DNA of 7,001 nucleotides, taken from assembly GCA_007117255.1 (NCBI GenBank), contig SKGU01000339.1, positions 1-7,001 on the forward strand. The letters run 5' to 3'. Shown here in pieces: positions 1 to 5,896 of the stretch. Position 1 is the stretch's first letter. Every line of letters begins with the position of its first letter. A program made the translations under genes and the position numbers. Source of the DNA: Natronohydrobacter sp. (GTDB taxonomy: Bacteria > Pseudomonadota > Alphaproteobacteria > Rhodobacterales > Rhodobacteraceae). The notes under the pieces were generated by a model. The model did not search any database and was not told where the DNA came from. It saw nothing but the letters and a program-made list of their open reading frames with translations.

Positions 1-2
1 AT

Positions 3-59
3 ACCGGCAAGAAGACCGATCATGTGTTCGGTGTATCGCTGGTCTACGGGTTCCGTTGA
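3..59 (+). CDS. 3' end of a probable outer-membrane beta-barrel protein
   Basis: Only the last 18 codons and the TGA are inside the window; the frame is open to the left edge. The visible tail reads TGKKTDHVFGVSLVYGFR. Alternating hydrophobic residues (V-F-G-V-S-L-V-Y-G-F) ending near a phenylalanine are typical of the last transmembrane strand of outer-membrane beta-barrels, where the terminal aromatic is read by the BAM assembly machinery. Here one arginine follows the phenylalanine, which is slightly unusual. The ending recalls the salt-induced YdiY/DUF481 family or small porins, but 18 residues cannot separate these. A strong terminator starts 32 bases after the stop, which supports this as a real gene end. 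The neighbouring convergent gene is a compatible-solute carrier, so a shared osmotic theme is possible but inferred. Confidence 0.5.
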   Translation, partial: TGKKTDHVFGVSLVYGFR

Positions 60-90
60 TCGGATACCCCCCGCGAGAGAAGCTCAACTT

Positions 91-117
91 GGGTGCGCAT
101 CTGCGCACCCCTTTTTT
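91..117 (+). terminator. Rho-independent terminator of the left-edge gene
   Basis: A perfect 9-bp inverted repeat (GGGTGCGCA at 91-99, TGCGCACCC at 102-110) is followed by a C and six Ts (112-117). The two innermost pairs probably open to give a four-base loop. It lies 32 bases after the stop of the rightward gene and is oriented to end its transcript. Confidence 0.88.
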
Positions 118-194
118 ATGCCCTGGACGAATAAGCCCTTTGCAGCAGTAAGGCAGCGCATTGCACAATTGACGATGGCTTAAGACCGAAACGG

Positions 195-219
195 AAAAGG
201 GGTGCCGGATGGGCACCCC
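195..219 (-). terminator. Rho-independent terminator of the BCCT gene
   Basis: An 8-bp GC-rich stem (GGGGTGCC at 199-206, GGCACCCC at 212-219) has a five-base loop. On the minus strand it is followed by TTTT (complement of 198-195). It begins 24 bases beyond the stop of the leftward transporter gene. On the plus strand the stem is followed by TTCGGTTTT, so it may also back up the first terminator as a weak bidirectional element. Confidence 0.8.
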
Positions 220-242
220 TTCGGTTTTCTATTGCCTGTGCG

Positions 243-1922
243 TCATTCGCGCGGCTCGTTCATCAGCCCGCGAATGACCGCGTAACACGCGCCCAGCAGA
301 ACCAGCGTGAAGGGCAGACCCGTCGACACCGCCATGGCCTGAAGTGCTGCCAGACCACCGCCGAGCAGAAGCGCGATGGCGACCGCGCCCTCGAAGCTGG
401 CCCAGAACACACGCTGGATGACCGGCGCATTGGTCTTGCCCCCTGCTGCGATGGTGTCGATCACCAGCGAGCCCGAATCCGACGAGGTGATGAAGAACAC
501 CACCACCAGCACGATCCCGATGAAGGAGGTGATCGCGGTCAGCGGCAGTTGCGTCAGCATCTGGAACAGTTTCAACTCCAACGCTGCGTCCTGCACGGCC
601 GTATAGCCGTCATTCACCACTTGGCTGATCGCTGTGCCGCCCATTGCGGTCATCCACAAGACCGACAGAAGCGTCGGCACGATCAGCACGGCAATCAGGA
701 ATTCGCGCACTGTGCGGCCCCGGCTGACGCGGGCGATGAACATGCCCACGAAAGGCGACCAGCTGATCCACCACGCCCAGTAGAAGGCGGTCCAGCCCCC
801 CGCGAAGTTGCTGTCCTCACGCCCGAAGGGCATCGACAGTTCCGGCAGATAACGGCCATAGGCCAGCAGATTGTCAAAGAACCCGGTCAGGATGGCCAGT
901 GTCGGCCCGGCCAGAACCACGAAAGCCAGAAGCAGAGCGGCCAGCCCCATATTGACCTCGGACAGCACTTTTACGCCGCCCTCAAGTCCGCGGATGATCG
1001 AGCCGATCGCGATCAGCGTGATCACGATGATCAACAGAATCAGCATCGAATTGCCCGTGCCCAGCCCGAACAGGAAGTTCAGACCTGCCGCAGCCTGCTG
1101 CGCGCCGATCCCCAGCGAGGTCGCCAGCCCGAACACAGTCGCAAACACCGCCAGAATGTCGATGATGTGCCCCGGCCAGCCCCAGACGCGCTCGCCAAAG
1201 ATCGGGTAGAAGGCCGAACGCAGCGTCAGCGGCAGACCCTTGTTATAGCTGAACAGCGCCAGTGCGAGTGCGACAACCGCATAGATCGCCCAAGGATGCA
1301 GCCCCCAGTGGAAGATCGTGGCAGCCATGCCCAGGCGCTGCGCCTCGACCACATTGCCCTCGGCCCCGCCCAGCGGTGCCCAGTCCGTGCGCAAACCGTC
1401 TTCACCGACCGAGATGCCGCCATAGGCGGTCGAATAATGCGACATCGGCTCGGAGACGCCGAAGAACATCAGCCCGATGCCCATACCAGCGGCGAACAGC
1501 ATCGAAAACCAGCCGATATAGCCGAAATCCGGAGAGGCCTCTGGCCCGCCCAGCCGTACCTTGCCCAGAGGCGAGATCACCAGCCCCAGACAGACCAGTA
1601 CGAAGATGTTGCCCGATGCGAGGAAGAACCAGTCCAGATTGCTGGTCAGCCAATCGCGCAGCCCAACGAACATCGGCTCGATTTCATTCTGAAACGCCAG
1701 TGTCAGGAAGACAAACAGCATCACCCCAATGGCGGAAACCGAGAACACCACTTTGTGGATATCCAGTTCCATCGAGACGGCACCGCTGAAATTGTCCTGC
1801 CCGATGTCATATTCGGTCTCGATGATCTCCGTCTCGCCCTCTGGTTCGGGGATCGGCTCGACCTCTGGGGTCTCTTCGGTCTCTTGGCCCTCTAGGGATT
1901 TGTCGTCGTCAGGATTACTCAT
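243..1922 (-). CDS. BCCT-family betaine/choline/carnitine transporter, probably sodium-coupled
   Basis: This 559-residue inner-membrane carrier probably imports glycine betaine or a related trimethylammonium solute for osmoprotection. Family marks are clear. The TM3 glycine stretch GMGIG (146-150) matches sodium-coupled BetP-type carriers. The TM4 aromatic-box residues are W206, W211 and Y214. The signature GWTAFYWAWWISWSPF (376-391) supplies W384, W385 and W388. ITSSDS (478-483) matches the second sodium site of BetP. Twelve hydrophobic helices fit the sequence. The first ~43 residues form an acidic tail with about 17 Asp/Glu and one Lys. The C-terminus stops about 10 residues after the last helix, so the basic osmosensing tail of BetP is absent. 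The ATG at 1922 has AAGGTG four bases upstream. The substrate (betaine, choline, DMSP) cannot be fixed from sequence alone. No bet catabolic gene or BetI-type regulator is adjacent in the window. Confidence 0.95.
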   Translation of the reverse strand: MSNPDDDKSLEGQETEETPEVEPIPEPEGETEIIETEYDIGQDNFSGAVSMELDIHKVVFSVSAIGVMLFVFLTLAFQNEIEPMFVGLRDWLTSNLDWFFLASGNIFVLVCLGLVISPLGKVRLGGPEASPDFGYIGWFSMLFAAGMGIGLMFFGVSEPMSHYSTAYGGISVGEDGLRTDWAPLGGAEGNVVEAQRLGMAATIFHWGLHPWAIYAVVALALALFSYNKGLPLTLRSAFYPIFGERVWGWPGHIIDILAVFATVFGLATSLGIGAQQAAAGLNFLFGLGTGNSMLILLIIVITLIAIGSIIRGLEGGVKVLSEVNMGLAALLLAFVVLAGPTLAILTGFFDNLLAYGRYLPELSMPFGREDSNFAGGWTAFYWAWWISWSPFVGMFIARVSRGRTVREFLIAVLIVPTLLSVLWMTAMGGTAISQVVNDGYTAVQDAALELKLFQMLTQLPLTAITSFIGIVLVVVFFITSSDSGSLVIDTIAAGGKTNAPVIQRVFWASFEGAVAIALLLGGGLAALQAMAVSTGLPFTLVLLGACYAVIRGLMNEPRE

Positions 1923-2020
1923 GGTTCACCTTGTGTTGCGCGCATGTTGCTCGATTGAAGTCTACTGCGAATATGAGAAAGGCAGTCTGTAACAGTGTCT
2001 GTTTCGAGGGGAGACTTCCG

Positions 2021-2071
2021 AACTCAATGCTATTAATACGATTCAGCGATCATGGCGTGTTTCATTGAGTT
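2021..2071. repeat. 9-bp perfect inverted repeat upstream of the transporter gene
   Basis: AACTCAATG (2021-2029) and CATTGAGTT (2063-2071) are exact reverse complements. Their centres are 42 bp apart, about four helical turns, so a dimer of dimers or a looping regulator could contact both on one DNA face. The near arm lies about 100 bp upstream of the transporter ATG. A role as operator is inference; a repeat of this length and spacing could also arise by chance. Confidence 0.35.
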
Positions 2072-2136
2072 AGCTCTCGGTTTTGCACCTCTTGACGCCA
2101 TGCAAACAGTCATTTTCCTGTGATGTAAAGGCCGTC

Positions 2137-2165
2137 ATCCTCATTCCGTGGCCTGCCATGAGGAT
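2137..2165. repeat. 8-bp inverted repeat with two-turn spacing, adjacent CATGCA repeat
   Basis: ATCCTCAT (2137-2144) and ATGAGGAT (2158-2165) are exact reverse complements with centres 21 bp apart. A second inverted repeat, CATGCA (2174-2179) and TGCATG (2186-2191), follows nine bases later. The clustering looks operator-like, but no regulator family with this site is recognised. Confidence 0.3.
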
Positions 2166-2188
2166 TTCACGTCCATGCATTGATCTGC

Positions 2189-2326
2189 ATGAGTTCAGCA
2201 CATAGATGCTGGCATCACGAAGTGCTGCATGTCCTGTCGGCGGGGAGTGTCAACGACGATATCAAGCGCCTTTCTCTCAGCCGCAATAGCGTCGAAACCC
2301 GCCAGCAGCTTGAGAAATTTGCGTAA
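2189..2326 (+). pseudogene. Possible remnant of a LuxR/GerE-type helix-turn-helix
   Basis: A short frame (ATG at 2189, TAA at 2324-2326, 45 codons; open from 2162) contains EVLHVLSAG, NDDI and LSLSRNSVETR in the order and spacing of the GerE recognition domain, whose usual pattern is E-V-L-x-L-L-x-x-G-x-x-N-x-x-I-A-x-x-L-x-x-S-x-x-T-V. It is one residue short in the middle, lacks the usual L-T-x-R-E lead-in, and has no receiver or autoinducer domain before it. No ribosome binding site is seen. The same frame stays open after the stop to 2536. It reads best as a decayed fragment of a regulator C-terminus, but chance resemblance is possible. Confidence 0.25.
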
Positions 2327-2517
2327 AGCGCTCGCGCTGAGACGTTGCGCGAAGATGTTTGTGCAGCGGTTGGTGATGCTCTTTCGACGAAGCGGCGCAA
2401 CGATCATACCGGAACGGTTAGGATTTCCGGAACAGCTTTGTCACCCGCACCAAGGCAACATTTGCCATTGGTCATCGTGCTGAGCTGGGATAACATCCGC
2501 AGGCAAGTACAGACCCT

Positions 2518-2523
2518 AAGGAG
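2518..2523 (+). promoter_or_regulatory. Strong Shine-Dalgarno of the WGR gene
   Basis: AAGGAG lies six bases before the ATG at 2530, a near-ideal ribosome binding site. It fixes the start of the small gene and argues that it is really translated. Confidence 0.8.
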
Positions 2524-2529
2524 AGCGTC

Positions 2530-2790
2530 ATGTTGACACTGCTCTGCCATCGCGTGACAGAAGATGCGGCTGCAGCACCAACGCATTTTTATCGGGTCGA
2601 TGTCACCTACAATCTTTTCGGCGAATACACCGTGATTCGAGCATGGGGTCAGGTCGGATCGCGCGGGCGCAATGTGAATACCTGGTTCTCGAACTTGCGT
2701 GACGCGATCATTGTCGCCGATCAATCATATCGCCGCGCGACATGCCGGGGATATCGCTTGACTGAGAAATTTCTCGCGTCATCTGCTTGA
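2530..2790 (+). CDS. Small stand-alone WGR-domain protein
   Basis: This 86-residue soluble protein consists almost entirely of one WGR domain. Residues 20-37 (FYRVDV, NLFGEYTVIR) are the first strands. The naming motif follows as WGQVGSRGR (39-47), then a helix (51-67) and a closing GYRL (74-77). WGR domains occur in PARPs, where they bind nucleic acid and relay DNA damage, in MolR-type regulators, and as single-domain bacterial proteins of unsolved function. A nucleic-acid role is therefore inferred from relatives. Residues 1-19 are a short lead with an Ala-rich run; there is no signal peptide or membrane segment. A near-ideal ribosome binding site supports the start. The kinase gene follows on the same strand after 145 bases, which makes co-transcription possible but unproven. 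I am confident of the domain and not of any function. Confidence 0.85.
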   Translation: MLTLLCHRVTEDAAAAPTHFYRVDVTYNLFGEYTVIRAWGQVGSRGRNVNTWFSNLRDAIIVADQSYRRATCRGYRLTEKFLASSA

Positions 2791-2900
2791 GTGGCGAATG
2801 GCACTCCCGGCGCGCTGCGACAGAAATGATCGCGAACTGCGGTGAACTGAGTTAATCTTGACGCAAAGTCTCTCGAACATGAAGGCAAAAAACTTTGAAA

Positions 2901-2913
2901 TTTGCTGAGCGTT
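2901..2913. repeat. Left copy of a 13-bp direct repeat bracketing the kinase gene
   Basis: TTTGCTGAGCGTT occurs here, 22 bases before the kinase ATG, and again at 5848-5860, beyond its stop. The copies are exact, direct, and have no longer homology. One such match is not unlikely by chance in a window of this size, so the placement around one gene is what makes it notable. Confidence 0.35.
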
Positions 2914-2934
2914 CATTCCAGTACTGGTTCATTC
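2911..2934 (+). promoter_or_regulatory. Palindrome between direct repeats just before the kinase start
   Basis: GTTCATTC occurs at 2911-2918 and again at 2927-2934, a 16-bp period, overlapping a perfect 10-bp palindrome CCAGTACTGG (2918-2927). The block ends one base before the ATG and occupies the place where a ribosome binding site should be; no AGGAGG-like sequence is visible there. It could be an operator or an RNA hairpin limiting translation. Both ideas are inference. Confidence 0.35.
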
Positions 2935-2935
2935 G

Positions 2936-5464
2936 ATGATCAAGTCAAGGATGCGGGGCCTCGGAAGCTTGGTGCGAAAGACCAACTTGCCTGCCTTGAT
3001 TGCGCTTAGCGTGGTAATCGTTGGCTGGGCAGTTGCAGAAATGCAGGCACGGAACAGTCATATTCAGGCACAACGCGCGGATATTACTTCAAAGCTGGCA
3101 GTGCTTCGCGCCGATCTGGAAGGCGCTGTAAACGGGCCGATACAGCTGGTGCGCGGATTGATCGCCACAATCGAAACTGAACCGGAAATGGACCAGACGC
3201 GTTTCGCCGAATTGGCGAGCAGGCTGTTTGATGAACAGCAACTGTTACGAAACGTGGCCGCTGCGCCCGACCTGGTCATTCGGCTGATGTATCCGATACC
3301 TGGCAATGAACAAGCGATAGGCCTCGATTACACCCTTACTCCGGAACAACGAGACGCTGCACTTCGCGCGCGTGATATTGGCGATATGGTTCTGGCAGGC
3401 CCAGTGGACTTGGTGCAGGGAGGTCAAGGGTTTGTCGGTCGGTTTCCAGTATTTCTGAGCAACGATGACGGACCATCCCGCTTCTGGGGGCTGGTCTCGG
3501 CGGTCATGGATCTTGATGTGTTGTATTCGGTGGCCGGGCTTACAGACGATCTTCCGTTCGTCGTATCTATAACCGGGCGTGACGCAGCAGGGGCCGAAGG
3601 GCCTGCATTCTTCGGTCCAGAGCTTGAGGCCGACGAACTGCCGGTGATAACAAAGGTTCAATTGCCGACAGGATCCTGGCAGCTAGCTGCCATGCCTCAG
3701 GGAGGTTGGGATACTCACCCACCTCATATATGGACGATCCGTGCATTGCTGTTGCTGGCAGCAGCTTTGATTTTGGTGCCGAGTGTCCAAATGGGTCGTT
3801 TGATGGAGGCACGCCAACGCTCGATCCAGGAGCTGGAAACCGCCAATATGGCACTTCAGCATCGGATGCGCGAACTTGAAGCGGCACGAGCCACGCAGGC
3901 GGAAACAGAGGCGCGCTTGCGCGACAGCCTGCATCAGCAAAAGGAAATTGCCGACCGATTTAACGCCGTGGCTGATCTCAGTCGATCTTGGATATGGGAA
4001 CAAGACGCAGATTTGCGCTTCACCTTTGTTTCAGACACGTTTGTGCGACTGTCCGGCATACCTGCCACTTACATGTTGGGTCGCACTCGAGACGAGATTT
4101 ATGCGGATCGCCCGGAAACCCTTGAAAGCGCCGACTGGGAAGACTTGAAACGGCGTATAGCAAGCCGCGAAAGGTTCTCGGATTTTGTCTATCGCATAGT
4201 TTCTGATGAGGGCTGCGACCGCTGGCTTCAGATATCGGGAGCTCCGATATTCACTTCTGATGGGCATTTTCTTGGTTACCGTGGCGCCGGGATGGAGGTA
4301 ACCAAGATGCACATCGCGCGCGAACAAGCTGAAGCAGCAACGCGCGCCAAGTCGATGTTCCTCGCCAATATGAGTCATGAGATTCGCACGCCCTTGAATG
4401 GCGTTCTTGGCTTGGCAGAGACGCTCGATGAGGTATTGACGGAGCCCGCGCACCGCAAAATGGTAGAAATAATCCGTCGCAGCGGCGAAGGGTTATTCCA
4501 AGTTTTGAACGATATTCTTGATATATCCAAGATCGAAGCTGGGAAGATGCATCTTGAGGATGCGTCGTTTGATCCATGCCAGCTCGCCGAAGACGTTGTT
4601 GCATTGCACCGTTCTTGTTGCCTTGAGAAAGGGTTACGGCTGAGAGTGAACCACCTTGACCCCAATATTGCGCATCGGCGCGGCGATCCCAATCGGGTTG
4701 CTCAGATTCTCCACAACCTCATTGGCAATGCCATTAAGTTCACAGATCAAGGTGACATAACCGTGACTTTGAACAACGCGGCGGACGGCCCGATCAAAAT
4801 CGAAGTGCGTGACACCGGAATCGGGATGAGTGCAGAGCAACACAATCGAATTTTCGAGGATTTTGTTCAAGCAGACGGATCAATTACCCGAAGGTTCGGG
4901 GGAACAGGCTTGGGCATGTCGATCGTACGCCGCTTGGTATCGGCGATGGGAGGGGTGATTGAGGTCGATTCCAAGTTGGGTCAGGGAACGGCAGTAAAGA
5001 TAGCGCTGCCATTACCGGTCTCATCTGAAGCGCCGAAAAAGATGGAAGGTAAGGTTGTTGATTTGACGGATATCCGTGTTCTCATTGCAGATGACATGCG
5101 GACAAACCAAATCGTAGTGCAGGCAATGCTGCGCGACACCGGAGCAATCGTTACTGTGGTCGATAATGGCGCAGAAGCTGTAGACGCATGGGCCTCAAAT
5201 CACTTTGATGTCGTGCTACTTGATATATCGATGCCCGTTTTGGATGGGCCTTCAGCCCTCGCCGAAATGAACCGTTTAGCCGCAGAACGCGGCCTAAGGC
5301 CCCCAGTTGCATTCGCGTTCACAGCGAACGTTATGACTGACCAAATCTCTGAATACCGCGCAGCAGGTTTCGCAGGATGTATCGCAAAGCCTCTACGCAA
5401 GGCAGATTTATTGGTGCAGCTCGCATCTGTGATCGACCAGCCAAAAGGCGAACAAATCCAGTGA
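2936..5464 (+). CDS. Membrane hybrid sensor histidine kinase, CHASE-PAS-HisKA-HATPase-REC
   Basis: This 842-residue hybrid kinase senses a signal outside the inner membrane and starts a phosphorelay. TM1 is at 18-37. A periplasmic CHASE domain follows (about 60-200; YPIPGNEQAIGLDYTL at 119-134, then AGPVDLVQGGQG), and TM2 is at about 266-285. A coiled coil (290-340) leads to a PAS domain (341-457, with WIWEQDADLRF). The HisKA H-box is FLANMSHEIRTPLNGVLG with phospho-acceptor H481. The ATPase domain has the N-box NLIGNAIKFT (N598), DTGIG (626-630) and GGTGLGMSI (655-663). The receiver has D719/D720, acceptor D763 (LLDISMPVLDG), T796 and K818. All catalytic residues are intact. CHASE domains bind small extracellular molecules, but this ligand is unknown. 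It ends in a receiver with no Hpt, and no partner is encoded in the window. ATG 2936 lacks a clear ribosome binding site, but the frame is closed by TGA at 2906-2908 and TM1 needs this start or one close by. Confidence 0.95.
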   Translation: MIKSRMRGLGSLVRKTNLPALIALSVVIVGWAVAEMQARNSHIQAQRADITSKLAVLRADLEGAVNGPIQLVRGLIATIETEPEMDQTRFAELASRLFDEQQLLRNVAAAPDLVIRLMYPIPGNEQAIGLDYTLTPEQRDAALRARDIGDMVLAGPVDLVQGGQGFVGRFPVFLSNDDGPSRFWGLVSAVMDLDVLYSVAGLTDDLPFVVSITGRDAAGAEGPAFFGPELEADELPVITKVQLPTGSWQLAAMPQGGWDTHPPHIWTIRALLLLAAALILVPSVQMGRLMEARQRSIQELETANMALQHRMRELEAARATQAETEARLRDSLHQQKEIADRFNAVADLSRSWIWEQDADLRFTFVSDTFVRLSGIPATYMLGRTRDEIYADRPETLESADWEDLKRRIASRERFSDFVYRIVSDEGCDRWLQISGAPIFTSDGHFLGYRGAGMEVTKMHIAREQAEAATRAKSMFLANMSHEIRTPLNGVLGLAETLDEVLTEPAHRKMVEIIRRSGEGLFQVLNDILDISKIEAGKMHLEDASFDPCQLAEDVVALHRSCCLEKGLRLRVNHLDPNIAHRRGDPNRVAQILHNLIGNAIKFTDQGDITVTLNNAADGPIKIEVRDTGIGMSAEQHNRIFEDFVQADGSITRRFGGTGLGMSIVRRLVSAMGGVIEVDSKLGQGTAVKIALPLPVSSEAPKKMEGKVVDLTDIRVLIADDMRTNQIVVQAMLRDTGAIVTVVDNGAEAVDAWASNHFDVVLLDISMPVLDGPSALAEMNRLAAERGLRPPVAFAFTANVMTDQISEYRAAGFAGCIAKPLRKADLLVQLASVIDQPKGEQIQ

Positions 5465-5847
5465 TGTCAGAGACATATGTCAGCGTGCGGGAGAGAGTGG
5501 TTTTCCGTCATGCCGCAGATCGGTCTATACAACCCACACAGCCCCGACCCGGTTCAGACAAGTTGACGGCAAGCGCTTCGGCATCGTAACGGCCCGAGTT
5601 GCCGCGAAGAAAAAAACACACCGGAGAGATTGAGTCTGCCCGACGCCGTCAGCTTTCCAAAACATCCCCGGAGACGCGCTTGCTGCAAGATGTTAAAGAA
5701 ATTATGCAAATTAAATCTGATACTTATGAATTTCACACTCAAACCGACACGATCAACTTCATCAATCCCAACTGAGAAGCGCGCTCAGGCATTGGCCGAC
5801 CGATAACTTATGGTGACGCTCAGAAGCCGACATTTAGCAGTCCTGCT

Positions 5848-5860
5848 TTTGCTGAGCGTT
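5848..5860. repeat. Right copy of the 13-bp direct repeat
   Basis: TTTGCTGAGCGTT matches 2901-2913 exactly in the same orientation. Here it overlaps the left arm of the hairpin at 5855-5877, so the match may simply reflect a functional stem. Confidence 0.35.
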
Positions 5861-5877
5861 TACTGTAGCAAAACGCT
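5855..5877 (-). terminator. Hairpin just past the transferase stop, weak terminator candidate
   Basis: AGCGTTT (5855-5861) and AAACGCT (5871-5877) form a 7-bp stem around a nine-base loop, starting 19 bases beyond the minus-strand stop. No T-run follows on either strand, so it may be a 3'-end stabiliser rather than an intrinsic terminator. Confidence 0.3.
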
Positions 5878-5896
5878 TCCGATCGGCACACATAAA

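Larger units (their letters stand above)
1923..2529. other. 607-bp gene-poor region with inverted repeats
   Basis: I see no convincing intact gene here. The stretch must hold the promoter of the leftward transporter and probably that of the rightward WGR gene, but no good sigma-70 -35/-10 pair is visible on either strand. It contains three perfect inverted repeats (2021-2071, 2137-2165, 2174-2191), a 7-bp direct repeat CCGGAAC at 2409-2415 and 2427-2433, and an HTH-like broken frame (2189-2326). The other open frames here have odd compositions, no ribosome binding site and no recognisable motif. Confidence 0.6.
5465..5896. other. 432-bp gene-poor region between convergent genes
   Basis: No recognised gene lies between the stops of the kinase and the glycosyl transferase. 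An ATG at 5464 overlaps the kinase TGA by one base (TGATG) and opens 41 codons to TAA 5587-5589. The same frame is then open for 61 more codons to TGA 5773-5775, with ordinary composition (ARRRQLSKTSPETRLLQDV) but no motif I recognise. No strong terminator is evident after the kinase gene. The right end holds a 13-bp repeat copy and a hairpin near the transferase stop. Confidence 0.55.

Noticed and set aside
549..1895. A 448-codon plus-strand open frame antisense to the transporter gene, plus other long frames there
   Set aside because: Its composition is extreme in His, Gln, Arg and Asp, as expected for the reverse of a hydrophobic membrane protein in GC-rich DNA. The minus-strand product is an unambiguous BCCT carrier.
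2092..2129. TTGACG at 2092 as the -35 of a rightward promoter
   Set aside because: No acceptable -10 hexamer lies 15-19 bases downstream. The same holds for TTGACG at 2858 upstream of the kinase gene.
2764..2775. A 12-bp palindrome GAGAAATTTCTC inside the end of the WGR gene
   Set aside because: It lies within coding sequence, lacks a following T-run, and is short enough to be chance.
2911..2930. Paired GTTC elements before the kinase gene as an alphaproteobacterial LexA box
   Set aside because: The known box is GTTC-N7-GTTC. Here the gap is 12 bases, so the spacing does not fit.
5554..5742. A 62-codon minus-strand frame between the convergent genes
   Set aside because: It has no ribosome binding site and no recognisable motif, and its composition is uneven.
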